From positions 1,832,645 to 1,896,644 of the forward strand of contig NW_023503941.1 of NCBI RefSeq assembly GCF_014529535.1: a stretch of DNA of 64,000 nucleotides. Direction: 5' to 3'. Origin of the DNA: Bradysia coprophila (taxonomy: Eukaryota; Arthropoda; Insecta; Diptera; Sciaridae). Every line of letters begins with the position of its first letter. The stretch's first letter is position 1. Shown in pieces: positions 1 through 11,605 of the stretch. The position numbers were made by a program, and so were the translations under genes. The notes below the pieces were generated by a model, which ran no database searches, had not been told where the DNA came from, and was given only the letters and a program-made list of their open reading frames with translations.

Positions 1-155
1 ACCGGATGTAGATGGCGCTAGAGGTCACTTTTTCAAAGTCTCCTAATCGTTTTTGATTCCCCAAATGTATATTTATCAATGGTAAAAAATTCACGCTTTT
101 ATACCAAAATGCACCAAAATGCAGGCAGCTAGTGAGCCCTACTACGAAATGTGGT
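1..155. repeat. dispersed repeat copy, truncated by window start
   Basis: This stretch matches 25488-25620 in direct orientation with moderate divergence: both carry a GATGGCGCT core followed by GAGGTCACT and TTTCAAAGTC. No coding potential was seen. It is a member of an unidentified dispersed repeat family. The 156-742 stretch that follows has no recognisable gene or repeat. Confidence 0.6.
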
Positions 156-742
156 TCCAACATCAGTTTGTTTTATCGTATAATTTTAACACCAATACGT
201 GTATACGCTTTCGACAATTCAATTTGCCCTCTTAATTTAAGAGAGCAAACCCATACCAATAAACATTTCGTATTCCCCTCTAGATATAATTACTCTTAGG
301 GATGAACGTCGAATTATGATTTTATGGCGCAACAAATAACTAATGATGATCAGAATATATCAGGACCTATTTTTAATTCATTAAATTCATCAAATTCTTG
401 AAAATTGCGGTGTGCAGTGACACGAACGTTCGATACAAATGCCATTTCCTTCTTTCGTTAAAAACCAAAAAGGGAATAGAACCTTGGCCATCGGTTTCGG
501 GATAGCAAAATTATATTGTGAAATACAAGTAAATCATAGTCAACGACTTTAAAAAAAGGTGTCATTACCATCAAGCCTGTTTGGTACACCGAACGTCTGA
601 ATGACATACTATATATACCTTGGTAATTTCAAAGTAATGTCTCATTTGACTCCCTTGACTTAGTATATTTAATACTTAAAAAGAATCGAAAAGTGAACAG
701 CGCATTCATAAACTGTCAACTTGTCACAAACACTGTATAGAT

Positions 743-976
743 CAAGGTTCTGAAAGAACAGGTTAAGACACCCACGAGGGCGGCTGACGCACAAATTCAT
801 TACAGATTGTTTGAAATGTCAACTTGAAGAAAAAAAAAAGAAGTTTTTATCAGGTTGACATTTCAAACAATCTGTATTGAGTATGTTCAATAAATAGCAT
901 CTATTTGTCAAAATTTGTGTGTCACCGCCTTCGTGATCAACTCAGATGTGTCTTAACCTGTTCTTTCAGAACCTTG
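743..976. mobile_element. hAT-like MITE with 8-bp target duplication
   Basis: A 234-bp foldback element. It begins CAAGGTTCTGAAAGAACAGG and ends with the reverse complement of that sequence. It is flanked by an exact 8-bp direct repeat GTATAGAT (735-742 and 977-984). The repeat fits the hAT target pattern nTnnnnAn and the terminus fits the hAT 5'-CARNG rule, so assignment to hAT is well supported. An inner inverted repeat around an A-rich centre (about 805-870) extends the hairpin. There is no transposase, so it is non-autonomous. Confidence 0.85.
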
Positions 977-1483
977 GTATAGATCTCTTCGTTTGGTGAA
1001 ACTGATGACGGAAACGTGAGGAATGGTGGGGAAAAGTGTGCAAACTAATCGAAACCAACTTCACAATTTCACATAGTAATGAATAAGTGAGTGCGTCCAA
1101 TTCTTTGAAATGAATGCAAATGAACTACTATTTGTTCAAAAATGAAATGCACAGTTTTTAGTATTTCGAGACATTTCAAAATTGCAATCTGTCAGATAGT
1201 AAAGGATGCGTTTAATTACCCGGCGCATTAAAAGATTTGAAATTTGAATGATTTTTTCCACAGCTACAGATTTTTGCATGTTAAGTTTCTTACATTTTTG
1301 GCAGATAGCATTTTAATAGTAGGAAACTTAGATTTCGTAGGAAGAATTCGCGGACGGAAAAATATAAATTTATTTTCAGTCTGAGTATTGTTCTACATCT
1401 ATGATTTCTCTTAGATCGTGTTTCTATTCAAACAAATCGATGGTCTTTGAATACTCAAATCTGTAGAAAGACCGTCGGTTGCT

Positions 1484-1579
1484 AGGAATCTCGCGCCGCG
1501 TCATTCACATTTTGACACATTTTGTATAAGGAAAATGTCACTTTGTGAGTAATTGTGAATGACGCGGCGCGAGATTCCT
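1484..1579. mobile_element. 96-bp hairpin MITE
   Basis: A perfect 26-base inverted repeat beginning AGGAATCTCGCGCCGCGTCA bounds the element. It is much richer in CpG than its surroundings. It sits only in the left arm of the 1036-3106 palindrome, so it arrived after the arms formed. Confidence 0.65.
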
Positions 1580-2832
1580 TTACACCAGACCGTCTGCTTC
1601 ATACATTTAGCAAATTTTTTACAAGAAGTTTTATCAGCACTTGAAGTGACGATATTGGAAACACGAATAAGCATCAGGGAAAAAATTTTTGTCAACAATT
1701 ATAAAAAAATGTGGCTCCTCTACAGTCCAACCGACTAGGCGAATAGATCAATTTTTGCATTTATCAATTAGTTTCAGTGATCATTCTAGTAATTATTACG
1801 CACTACATGGGAATAGAGTTGAATTAAATTCTACTTTACACACATTTAATAGTTGCTTTTGTTATTCAATGCACAAAACTTATTCTACAAAACCAGTTCA
1901 TTCGGCCAACATACATTTCTATTGAAATGGCAATTGTCAAAATGACATCGAAGCCATTGATTTATGATGCCGAGAAGGAACATTCATCTCGCAGAAATTT
2001 TACTTTTTCATTACTTTTTATGTTTTTGTACTTACTTTGAGTTATCATGAATAATGAAAAGGATTTCGTAAAAACACAAAAAAATAAACAAAACAATAAA
2101 AGAAATGAAAAAGTAAAATTTCTGAGAGATGAATGTACCTTCTCGTCATCATAAATCAATGGCTTCGATATTATTTTGACAATTGAAATTTCAATAGAAC
2201 ATATGTATGTTGGCTCAGTGGACTGGTTTTGTAGAATAGGTTTTGTGCATTGAATATTTAACAAAAGCATTTATTAAATGTGTGTTAAGTATAGGTTAAT
2301 TCAACTCTATGATTCCCATGTAGTGCGTAATTATTACTAGAAAGATCACCAAAACTAGTTGATCAATGCAAAAATTGAACTTGACTTGAAGCAAATTTAT
2401 TCGGTATTTGAAAAAGAGTCGCTAATATATGCAGCTATAGTATTTTTGACAACTGTTAAAAGTTATGGAATGTATTGTGGATTGGATTGTTTGGATTTAT
2501 TTAAAATTCTCAATAGTGGCTGGGTTTTAACAGTTAGCCGCTGTACAACACCATCGATTTCTTTGAATAAAGACACGATCTAAGAGAAATTATTGATGTA
2601 GAACAATACTCAGACTAAAAATAAATTTACATTTTTCCGTTCGCAAATTCTTCTGACCAAATCTAAGTTTCCTACTATTAAAATGCTATTTGCAAAAAAT
2701 GTAAGAAACTTAACATGCAAAAATCTGTAGCTGTGGAAAAAACCATTCAAATTTCAAATCTGTTAATGCGCCGGTTAATTAAACGCATCCTTTACTATCT
2801 GACAGATTGCAATTTTCAACTGTCTCGAAATA

Positions 2833-3017
2833 GACTGTTATGATCAGAGCGAGAGAACCGAAGACTAGTTTATTATAACTTGCCTTGGGGTACTTGTCAA
2901 AATATTGCTTTCTCTTTCAACATGCTACGTTGAGAGCAAGAGGACCGAAGACCAGTCTCTTATAAGTTGTCTTGGGGTACTTGTCAAAATATTTCTTTCT
3001 CTTTCATCATAACACTA
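2833..3017. mobile_element. MITE with TA target duplication and internal duplication
   Basis: Comparison with the left arm of the host palindrome (near 1160-1170) shows that these bases are an insertion with TA at both borders (2831-2832 and 3018-3019). The termini share an inverted GTTATGAT. Inside are two direct copies of a roughly 75-bp unit containing CTTGGGGTACTTGTCAAAAT (its C/T variants near 2884 and 2964). A TA duplication is typical of Tc1/mariner-type MITEs; the family itself is not recognised. Confidence 0.65.
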
Positions 3018-3255
3018 TACTAAAAACTGAGCATTTCATTTTTGAACAAACAGTAAATACGCGGAATTCCCTTAGAAGCAAAGTTGATTGTCATTAGTTT
3101 GCACACAAAACCGAACCGTCGATCGTCACGCCAGCGGTCATTTTAGTGATCTATATCAACAAACTTGTTACAACAACACATTGTTTTAGTTCTCAATTCG
3201 AGGTTAAATTCACAAATTGTTTTCATTTTGTTCGATTTAAATTTCTCGTCTAACG

Positions 3256-4168
3256 ATGGATAGCGAGAAGACCGATTCAATTAGTTCCGATGGCGCGAAA
3301 GAAGATCTGGAAAATTTGATTAAATTGACCAATTCGTTAATAGCGAAACTTACTGAACTGATTAAGCGCGTAGAGAAACATATTCGAGACTGCCTAATAG
3401 CCAAAACAACTGGTGTATCAGTTGCTGCAGTCGGTACATCAATAGTCGTCGGCGGATGGATAGCTGGCTTAGTGTTGGCTGTCCCAACATTTGGATTATC
3501 TCTTACGGTTCCTGCTGTGATGACTGTTGCTGGCACTGGCACAGCGATTGCAGGTTGACTCAATTGTGGCTCATATTATTAGCTTTGTTATTATTGTTTC
3601 AATTTAATTTTTTAGGAGGCCTTACAGCAGCTGGTACAGAAATCGCTAATGGCATCATATCGGTACAATTCTTGGATGAACTGACCGAGATTCAAAGAAG
3701 TCATGCAGCAGCTGCAGAAAATACTCAGAAAACGCTATGGCGCATTCAGCACTACGCAGACGAAATCAACTCACATTCGACCGGTGAGTGGAAAATTTGA
3801 ATATTTTTATAAAATTGTGCCAAAATAAATGCCTCTGATACCTTGCAACAGGTAACATTATCAGTGGAAGTGTAAGACTTACAGGAGCTGCATCTACTGC
3901 CGCCGTAGTTGGTACTTCTACAATAATTGATGACGTGTCTATTGCCGCCTTGCGAGGCCTAGGCATCGGAACAAGTTCGGCAATTATACAAGGTGCTTTG
4001 AGGGGTGTAGCAGCAGGTGCTGGTGTTGTATTCACTGTCATTGACATTGTACGACTGGTTAGAGACTACACCGATCCTAATCCATTACTGAAAGAACTTG
4101 AAAGAATTAAGCGACTGTACATAGAGGATATTGCTGCATGCAAGAAACTTATGTTGAATTTTGAATAA
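3256..4168 (+). CDS. apolipoprotein L-like protein
   Basis: Three exons: 3256-3553, 3616-3783 and 3852-4168. All splice sites are GT-AG, both introns are phase 1, and the model gives 260 residues. The layout resembles the ApoL family: an N-terminal helical, charged region (about residues 10-45), a Gly/Ala/Val-rich hydrophobic stretch (about 50-110, containing AVGTSIVVGGWIAGLVLAV) that could form a membrane-inserting hairpin, a polar helical segment (about 115-155), a second Gly-rich hydrophobic stretch (about 160-220), and a charged C-terminal helix ending LKELERIKRLYIEDIAACKK. Vertebrate ApoL proteins bind lipid and insert into membranes; the role in insects is unknown. The start is the first ATG of the open frame. 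ApoL identity is judged from pattern only. A generic membrane-active protein of similar composition is the alternative. Confidence 0.72.
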
Positions 4169-4180
4169 CAAATTTTGGCA

Positions 4181-4186
4181 AATAAA
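4181..4186 (+). promoter_or_regulatory. poly(A) signal of the ApoL-like gene
   Basis: AATAAA lies 13 nt after the stop codon at 4166-4168, which implies a very short 3' UTR. Confidence 0.55.
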
Positions 4187-4705
4187 AATCCAATTTCAGT
4201 TACGTTCTGCATTCCGTTTATTATGTTTCTGAACTTCTTCTGACTCATTACAAGTCTTGGTCTACATTTAATTGTAGCCGACATCCAATCAACAAGTCTT
4301 AATGCTGCACATTCACTCGTTTCATCACTTTCAGCTGTTTTGCCATCATCGGTTCAGTGTAAAGGATAAAATTGCGTGATTCGCATCTATTCGACATCGA
4401 CAGGGTGTTTCTATGGTGGTTTCAGTACATCAACCATTTCAGAAAATGGTTATTTCTATTACGGTAACTTCCAGTCTTTCAATTCTGAGAAATATGAATC
4501 TTTTACTTTTTCTGTTAGTTTTCCATTTTCGGAGTGAACACGTGAAAGTAATAGCATGTCAATGGGTCGTGAAAACAGTTTTTCGGTGACAGCTCGAGAT
4601 AGAAATCTTTCTAAAATGTGAAATGTTGTAGGAATATAGGCCTCTGGCAGACCTTCAAAGCGAGTATAATCATCGGTAAAGACAGCCACCCGTTTGGACA
4701 GTGCT

Positions 4706-6691
4706 CAGGGGCGGATTAAGGTTTTCAGCGCCACTGGCAAACGCAATTTAAGCGCCAAATTTTCTATATGAATTTCATATAATAAGGTGGTACTAACGAA
4801 AATTGCTGCTTGTTCAAGACGTGCATTCCGGAGACTATTGAAATGAATGACAGTGTTACGATAGAAGTGGAAGAAATGTAATTGCGAGCGCAGCGAGCAA
4901 GAAAATTTTCAAAAATAAGGTATCAGATTAGATTAGATTAGATGGGAGGGTGTAAGCCCAGCACCTAAGCCTCAGATGGGCCTGTTGTGCTATTGTACAA
5001 GTCTCTTGATCATATGGACTGTGATTTTACATCATATCTCTCCCGACTTAGATTGTTCACAAATCGACCGTGTGTTAACGTCCCATACGTTGTGAATTCT
5101 CCAAGCCGTGGGTGGTATGCGAATACCACAACCATCACTAATTGACCTGTACATTTTCCCAAAGATGGCGCTATCAACATTGTCATGTTGTAGCTCTTTC
5201 TACTATTGACATTATGTCGATATGGTTTCTTTTATGGAGAAAGCGAATGTTGGGTTTTTTGATATTTCCGACTTTGTTACGGTCACGGCTATTAGTTTTA
5301 GGTAATAGCAAGTGTCTAATCACCATAGGCCATGAGTTGCCTCTTCGTATAAATCGCCATGCCACCATGTGACTGAACTCGTTCTGGCGTTGCAGGTTGT
5401 AGCGTTTGAATGATTCGTATTTCGTCATATCCCTTGACATCCATACAACGTATCAATCAATAGATCTGTTAAACCTCGCGGTCATTTTGGAGTACAAGAT
5501 AGTTTCTGTATCTTGGGATTGTACCACAGCAAATTTGTAAAAATTTGCTATGTGGTTTTGGGGTGTCAAATGAGAACCCGAGGCGTTTGTACCTTACCTG
5601 CACTAAAATTGACTGCCAGATGCCATACGGCAATGTGTCATTTTCGTACATTAATCGAGCACGTAATTTAGCATTAGCTTCTGGTAGAGTCGATTGTTAA
5701 TCCGTACACCGACGCCACGAAGCACATGTTAAATAACAAAGGAAATAACACAATTGTTGATATCGCACAATGAGGCGAGAACAACTTTATTGATCAAAGA
5801 GAAAATGACCTACGAGAACAACACTTTGACTTCGTTAATAAAACCTTTAAAATAATTTCACCATTTAACCATTACAGCAAAATAAAAACACCAAAGCCGT
5901 AAAAGTTGGCACAGAAATTAGACAAAATCGAAAATGAATTCACACACAGCCACACAAAAGAAACACTTTTAGAGAGCAACGCATAAACACGTCCGTTCTC
6001 TGTGACTGTGACTGTGCTACGTCAAAAAAAAAAATAAGGTATCACTACACAAATTCTGATACCATAAAAAAATTCTTTTTTGATTATTGGCATAGCTCAC
6101 TGGTGTGAGTTAAAAGTTACAAATTTTAGTTTATGAAGACCACATCACAATTCGTAGTTTTTACGCTAATTCAATGGTCGAGCTTTTTCTTTTTCGAGGC
6201 ATCAGATTTCCTTTTTTAACCTGATTTACGCTCTTGTGTGTAAAAGGTAAATGAACATCAGCTCAGCAATCCATTCTAAACTAGTTCGAGTGATCGAAGA
6301 GGCACTGTTTCCTCGTTTTTTGACACTTTCCATGATGTGAAGAATGTTTCATTTTAGACTTCACCATTCATGTTTCCTCGCAAAATAATTCCTTTTTGTA
6401 AATGTTTGGACTGAATACTATGACAGACGAATTGAATTTTTCACTTTTAACCCGTGGACTCCTGCACTCGTCAAAATAAAAATTTTCAAAACTACGTGCG
6501 TACTGTGCTTTACGTGATTAGGCATCCGCAAACTCTCTATAGGTTTGTGACAGATTACGAGCGCCGTAGGCAAATTTTTTTTAAATTTCAGTTTGAAACT
6601 AATAAACAATTTCTCTTCAGACAATTATTTTTCCATTCTGTGGCTGGCCATGGGCACGGTACCGAATTTCCCATAGGGTAATCCGCCACTG
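4706..6691. mobile_element. non-autonomous hAT element
   Basis: The left end is CAGGGGCGGATTA and the right end TAATCCGCCACTG, a classical hAT-style terminal inverted repeat. The empty site is visible in block B (near 18430). The flanks are ACAGTGCT (4698-4705) and TCAGTGCT (6692-6699), an 8-bp duplication with one change. No transposase ORF is present. A further retroposon is nested at 4926-6029; without it the element is about 0.87 kb. Confidence 0.85.
4926..6029. mobile_element. retroposon nested in the hAT element
   Basis: It is flanked by an exact 15-bp direct repeat AAAAATAAGGTATCA (4911-4925 and 6030-6044), the length expected for target-primed retrotransposition. One end is a (GATTA)n tract (4926-4942). 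The other is an A-rich run (6024-6034). Either could be the 3' tail, so orientation is uncertain. No open reading frame longer than about 85 residues was found, so it is a SINE-like or internally deleted LINE copy of unknown family. Confidence 0.7.
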
Positions 6692-6699
6692 TCAGTGCT

Positions 6700-7560
6700 G
6701 CTGGCTTGCAACAGAACTTTTCCGCGGAACTGACTATAGGGTCTTGTAGCTGGACTTAACCTCTTTCGTTCCACATATAACACACCCCAGAAAAATTGTG
6801 TTGCAAGTCACAAAGTTAGTCGAAGTAAAATGTCGCTCCAGTAGACCCATATTTTTCAGTGTTTTCAACTTGTTTTTGGTCGTCAAGCGTTGAGGGAGCG
6901 TTGAAAATGTAATAAGCCGAATCAAAATTACATGTTCAGCACAAAATTGTTCTGAGCCGTGCGATCATTGGCCTTGAAAATGTTGCTTTCCTCCTACTTC
7001 GTAGTAGGTGGAAAACCTCGTTTATTTGACTTCATAAAAATATCAGGAACTCCATTGCTTTCACCGAATATGGGCTTATTGTAAAGCAGAGATGCGCATC
7101 GTTCATTTACAGTCAATAAATGGTCACCCAAGATGTAATTTGTACTTCACAAGAGGTCACGACCGTTCCCAGCTATGGAAAATGTGTCAAAAATCCAGTT
7201 TTCTCAAAAAAAATTCTTTTAAGAATACATAGCTTGAGACCTTAACTAAAAACAGTTAAAATCTCCACAGAAAAAATATTTTTCGCCTTCGGCTCGTTCC
7301 GGAAACTTCACACTTGCCTAAACAAATATTTACAAACAGTGACGTAACATACTATGAAAATACCGGTTTGATTCCCTAGTCCGACCAATTCGTTTAATTT
7401 TAATCTACCGCAATTTCTACGATAATGTAAATTTCAACAAACCACCCTCGTCATAGGGCCAACTTTTTAAAATTTATTCATCGCATATGCAAACGGCATT
7501 TTACCGGTTGACTGAATATAGTAACCTCTACCGACAAATATTCCCCACATTAATATAACC
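6700..7560. other. non-coding flank of block A, partly foldback-derived
   Basis: 6692-6790 continues the foldback family (compare 30485-30560). 6790-7090 has no match in the window except small fragments. 7090-7560 is the conserved upstream region of the WDR92 gene, shared with block B. No gene was seen. Confidence 0.5.
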
Positions 7561-7653
7561 ACTCACAACAAATATCGATCAATCGAACAGGTAACCAAGC
7601 ATTTCCAGAAAGTCAAACGTTCATTGTCACTCGTCGACGTTGGAATCACAGCA

Positions 7654-8895
7654 ATGGTCGAACAACTGAAAAAACCGCAAATTATCGCACACATCGAAAA
7701 ATCGTTAAACTTTTCGATATTCGACACAAAATGGATCCCCCTATCGGCCAAATTCGTTGTGATGGGCTCGAAACCGAACGGAAATGGAATTGTGAAAATA
7801 TTCGAATTGAACTCTGGCGATTTGGATTCGATTAAGGAATTCGAGGGTAAAGCATCGTTTAAATGTGGCTCATTCAACGCATCGTCGGTAAGAAGACCGC
7901 AACTAGCCGTTGGTGATTTTGATGGCAGATTGACGGTATTCGATTTGGAACGAACATCGGAGCCAACGTTTCAGGTCGAAGCGCACAAAGGCATCGTAAA
8001 TTCCATTGATGCGATTGGTGGGGCGTCCGTTACATGTGGCGCTGCGGAAATATGTACTGGTGGCCGAGATGGTATTGCGTGATATCATTCTATCGATCTC
8101 AGTCTACGGAATATTTCTGAAAAAAAATGTTGATTGCAGGAACAGTAAAGGTCTGGGATCTCCGCCAAAATGATGGCCCCGTTGCGTGCATATCAACGGA
8201 ACAAAATGCCGACACCAGAGATTGTTGGTGTGTTGCATTTGGAGACTCGCATAACAATGATGAGCGAGCCGTTTGCGCTGGTTATGACAATGGCGACGTA
8301 AAATTATTCGATTTGCGGACAATGCGACAGAAATGGGACTGTAACGTTAAAAACGGTGTGTGCGGCATTGAGTTCGATAGGCGAGACATAAAAATGAATA
8401 AATTGGTTGTGACAACACTGGAGGGAGGCCTTCATGTTTACGATTTGAGAACTCAGCACAGCGCCAAAGGTTTTGCTTGTGTGTCTGAGCGAGATGCTGG
8501 ACGTTCACTTGGAACAAATGGAGTCATTTCCGGCGCTAAGTCTACGGTCTGGTGTGCAAAGCACCTGCCACAGAATCGAGACATTTTCGTTACGTGCGGA
8601 GGTTCTGGAGCTATTAGATTGTGGCATTAGTAAGGGAATGACGATTCTTGTCTTTGCCGCGTAATTCCTGCAATGTTTCCATTACAGCAACTACCCCAGT
8701 AAGAGGAGTAAGGAACTTTCTGATGGATCTCTGCAAGGTGTCGCTGGCACTTTAGACATGCTACAGGCGGTTACGCTGTCCATGCAACCGATTCACTGTT
8801 TTGACTGGAGTCCCGATAATGCAGGACTGGCAGTATGCGGAGCATTTGATCAAACGATTCGTGTTCTAGTTACGACGAAATTAAATCTGTACTGA
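7654..8895 (+). CDS. Wdr92: WDR92/Monad WD40-repeat protein, copy A
   Basis: Exons 7654-8071, 8140-8629 and 8688-8895, joined by GT-AG introns of 68 and 58 nt; frame is kept and the product has 371 residues (family about 357). Family hallmarks include KPQIIAHI near the N-terminus, GSFNASS, SRDG-like GGRDG followed by [50 protein letters not shown] and CFDWSPD...FDQTIRVLV at the C-terminus. The protein is a WD40 propeller that works with prefoldin-like/HSP90 co-chaperones (R2TP) in dynein-arm preassembly in other animals. The start chosen is the ATG before VEQLKKPQ; no upstream in-frame ATG exists. The copy at 18977-20218 differs at only five residues. Confidence 0.95.
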
Positions 8896-9261
8896 GTTGT
8901 GTGGAAAGGGTGGCATTTCTTCATTGGCACGCAAAAAAAATGGAAAATTTGCAGTCCTTTGCAGCTCGAAGAGTTTCTTTTTGATTATTGCCTGAAGCCA
9001 GGCTGTATGCAACATTACATTTTTGATGTGCTCTACAATCGGTGTCGCCTTTATATTGACCGTGATATAGGTGGAGGAAACGCCAGGCCTGTCAATTAAT
9101 GTAGATACATCTTCTTTACACATTTCTGCGTTGAAAAGAATAGGAAAATTCGCAAAAAAATAGTATCTGATCCAATCCGCCTCAACCTGGAATAATTCAC
9201 TTGGTTCGTTGACTTGCTTATCTTGGTATCGAGGTTTGGAAAAAGTAACTTTTCGCAACAA
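8881..9261 (-). pseudogene. antisense open frame downstream of WDR92, unrecognised
   Basis: A 126-residue open frame starts just past the WDR92 stop on the opposite strand. The middle part (KEDVSTLIDRPGVSS) is conserved in block B near 20375-20410 with mainly conservative changes. The frame is broken by indels in B and no initiation context or splice sites stand out. It could be a decayed exon of an unknown gene or a chance open frame. Confidence 0.22.
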
Positions 9262-9740
9262 GTGACGAAAAGTAGGACTTTCCTTTGCCTTTATTGCGGC
9301 CTACGGCTTCGAGTGACAATCTACACATCTAGTGCCTAAAAAAGCATTTATCATCGAGTTGTATAAATAACTATTTCACAACGCAGGCGAGAAATGGTTA
9401 TTTGTCTACCAAGGGGAGAAAATGGGAAATTCCAACAAGACGAAAGTTTCGCTCGAGTTGGAATTTCCTATTTCTTACCGAGATGAACTCATAATTTTCA
9501 TCCGTGCGTGGCTTGAATAACCTTTTATCCACAAACACATATCATATTTGTTCCACTATTTTTCAAAGCCAAAGTGACAGTTGTAACAAGAAAAAGAACC
9601 CATGGGAGAAACAAGAGGTGAGAAAATAAAAATTTTCTCACTTGAAATATCATCAGAGAGCGTCAACTGAACACCACCTTCTCACCGCATTTCAATGGAA
9701 AAAATAAGGTTATTCACGCCGCACAGATAAAAATGAGTAT

Positions 9741-10367
9741 TGAGGCAGATTCACGAAATTCGTAAAGCTTTGTGCGCCTCAACAAGTCATGTGCAGGTAG
9801 TATACAATGAGAACGTTAAACGTTAAACCGCCCACTTCCTATAAAGCTGATAATCACTTCGAGAACGTGGCATAAAGTATTGGCCAATTTTTACGAAGAA
9901 TCAAGTCGTGTTATTCTTTGCATTGGATCGTACATTGAGGCCGTAGTGTAGGGAAGGACTAAGATGACAATAGAATTGTTGGGTCACAAATTTAAAGTTG
10001 ATAAATTGATTTGTATGTTTGAATGGATCGATTTTTGAACAGTGGATTCTGAACTTCGCTCACTCATTCCAGCTCACATCAACGTCATAGGTTACAGCTT
10101 TGAGCTTACCATTGTTTTATGCAACACATCTGCAGAAGTGGAGGAGTTGGTTAAGCGAACTTAAATCTATGTCCATAAAAAGCTGGTACTGCCATGACGA
10201 GTCAGATTCATTAGAAATTGGTATGACGCATCGTCAGATCGAACGGTTTATAGTTATAACAAAACATGTGACATCCTAGGTGCAATCAAAAGACAACTAC
10301 CAAACTGTAAGCCTGGTCTGTTCAAACTCTTGATCTGTACGGATGAAGTCTTGCACGACATAGATAT
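9741..10367. other. no recognised feature
   Basis: AT-rich sequence with no open frame, hairpin or match to other parts of the window that I could see. Confidence 0.4.
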
Positions 10368-10876
10368 CCCAACAAAAATCTCTTCGAGAAAAGTGTGACG
10401 CAGTCTTTGAAGTACAATTTCTAAAATGAATGATATCGCTAGAGTTGACGCTTTCAGCTTCGTTACGTAAAAATTAAATTTTACACCCAATTTTAGTTCA
10501 TCATCATTTAGGTCATCATCTGCCAAATAATTTTTACCAAAAAAAAATTTGACTGGAACAACCAAAATTTTACCAAAAAAGTCTGCGTCGCATGTGGCAG
10601 ATAAATTTTCTTGCTGGTCTGTTCCTGAACATATGCCACTTTGCGACGCAGACTTTTTTGGTAAAATTTTGGTTGTTTCCAGTCAAATTTTTTTTTGGTA
10701 AAAATTATTTGGCAGATGATGAGAAAAACTAAGCCAGCTTGTTTGAACTAAAATTGGGTGTAAAATTTAATTTTTGCGTAACGAAGCTGAAAGCGTCAAC
10801 TCTAGCGATATCATTAATTATAGAAATTGTACTTCAAAGACTGCGTCACACTTTTCTCAAAGAGATTTTTGTTGGG
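10368..10876. mobile_element. palindromic MITE, family P1, copy 1
   Basis: A 509-bp near-perfect palindrome with termini CCCAACAAAAATCTCTTCGA and its complement. The two arms of about 225 bp surround a short spacer that carries GTGGCAGAT and ATCTGCCA-like motifs. Two more copies lie at 42281-42814 and 45177-46681. No coding capacity. Confidence 0.85.
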
Positions 10877-11312
10877 AAAATTTAACGAAATAATGAATAT
10901 TTGACGAAATTCGAAAATTTAACGAAAATCGAAAATTTAACGAAAACCGAAAATTTAACGAAAATCAAAAATTTGACAGAAATAGAAAATTTGACGAAAT
11001 TCGAAAATTTAACGAAAATCGAAAATTTGACGAAATTCGAAAATTTAACGAAAATCGAAAATTTGACATAAATCGAAAATTTGACATAAATCGAAAATTT
11101 GACGAAATTCGAAAATCTAACGAAGATCGAAAATTTGACGAAATTCGAAAATTTAACGAAAATCGAAAGTTTAACGAAAATTGAAAATTTGACGAAAATC
11201 GAAAATTTGACAGAAATCGAAAATTTGACGAAATTCGAAAATTTAACAAAAATCGAAAATTTGACGAAATTCGAAAATTTAACGAAAATTGGACGAAATT
11301 CGAAAATTTGAC
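10877..11312. repeat. minisatellite, about 17-18-bp unit
   Basis: Tandem variants of CGAAAATTTGACGAAATT run without interruption. The open frames they create (repeated FVKFS or FSSNF) are artefacts of the unit. Related arrays occur at 41888-42216 and 44850-45121, each next to a P1 palindrome, so array and palindrome may travel together. Confidence 0.9.
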
Positions 11313-11605
11313 GAAGAAAGTAATTCTCTATCTTCCACCATTCAAGAAATATCTCCAAAACCCCAATTGACCCACCTATTTCCAACTTTCGACATTTTTC
11401 ACATATGCCCCTCTGTTCTACTCGTAAAACTCTGAGACTTTGCCGAAGAAAGTAACACTCTATCTTTCATAACCTAAAAAATATTAATCCTTTCATCCTA
11501 CGCTGGAGTAGCTCAAAATTTGGTTACTCTAATCACTCTAGGTCAAACGAATCTGCCCCGATTTTTTTAAATTTTTCGAAAACTCCCCAAAGTATACAGC
11601 CTTGC
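11313..11605 (-). repeat. fragment of repeat unit U (inverted)
   Basis: The reverse complement matches 41520-41880 and 44630-44845, including a TTCGGCAAAGTCTCAGAGTT motif. It joins the minisatellite in the same order as in the other two copies. Confidence 0.75.

Larger units (their letters stand above)
1036..3106. repeat. 2.07-kb imperfect palindrome (foldback element)
   Basis: Two arms of about 1 kb pair across a centre near 2045. The outer ends both contain the inverted GTGTGCAAACTAAT motif. Inner matching blocks include 1200-1450 with 2580-2830 and 1720-1985 with 2145-2365. The arms have diverged by substitutions and indels, so the structure is old. Each arm carries a separate later insertion that the other lacks (1484-1579 left, 2833-3017 right). 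Short ORFs in the arms are mirror shadows of each other. No transposase was seen and no clear target duplication beyond an AAAA on each side. Confidence 0.8.
4460..9740 (+). repeat. segmental duplication block A (paired with 18106-21030)
   Basis: The block aligns in direct orientation to 18106-21030. Matching parts are 4470-4705, 6692-6750, 7090-9210 and, more loosely, 9210-9740. The block contains a fragment of the foldback family that also makes up 29284-31749, then the WDR92 gene and its 3' flank. Copy A carries an insertion that copy B lacks (hAT 4706-6691) and about 350 bp (6750-7098) missing from B. Exons and introns of the gene are nearly identical between copies, so the duplication is recent. 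Confidence 0.85.

Noticed and set aside
4459..4689. 76-residue minus-strand frame shared with 18057-18460
   Set aside because: It is repeat-derived (foldback fragment); the frames differ between copies and in the 30-kb relative.
10882..11385. Long open frame with repeated [11 protein letters not shown]
   Set aside because: It is the direct product of an 18-bp tandem repeat readable in several frames on both strands.
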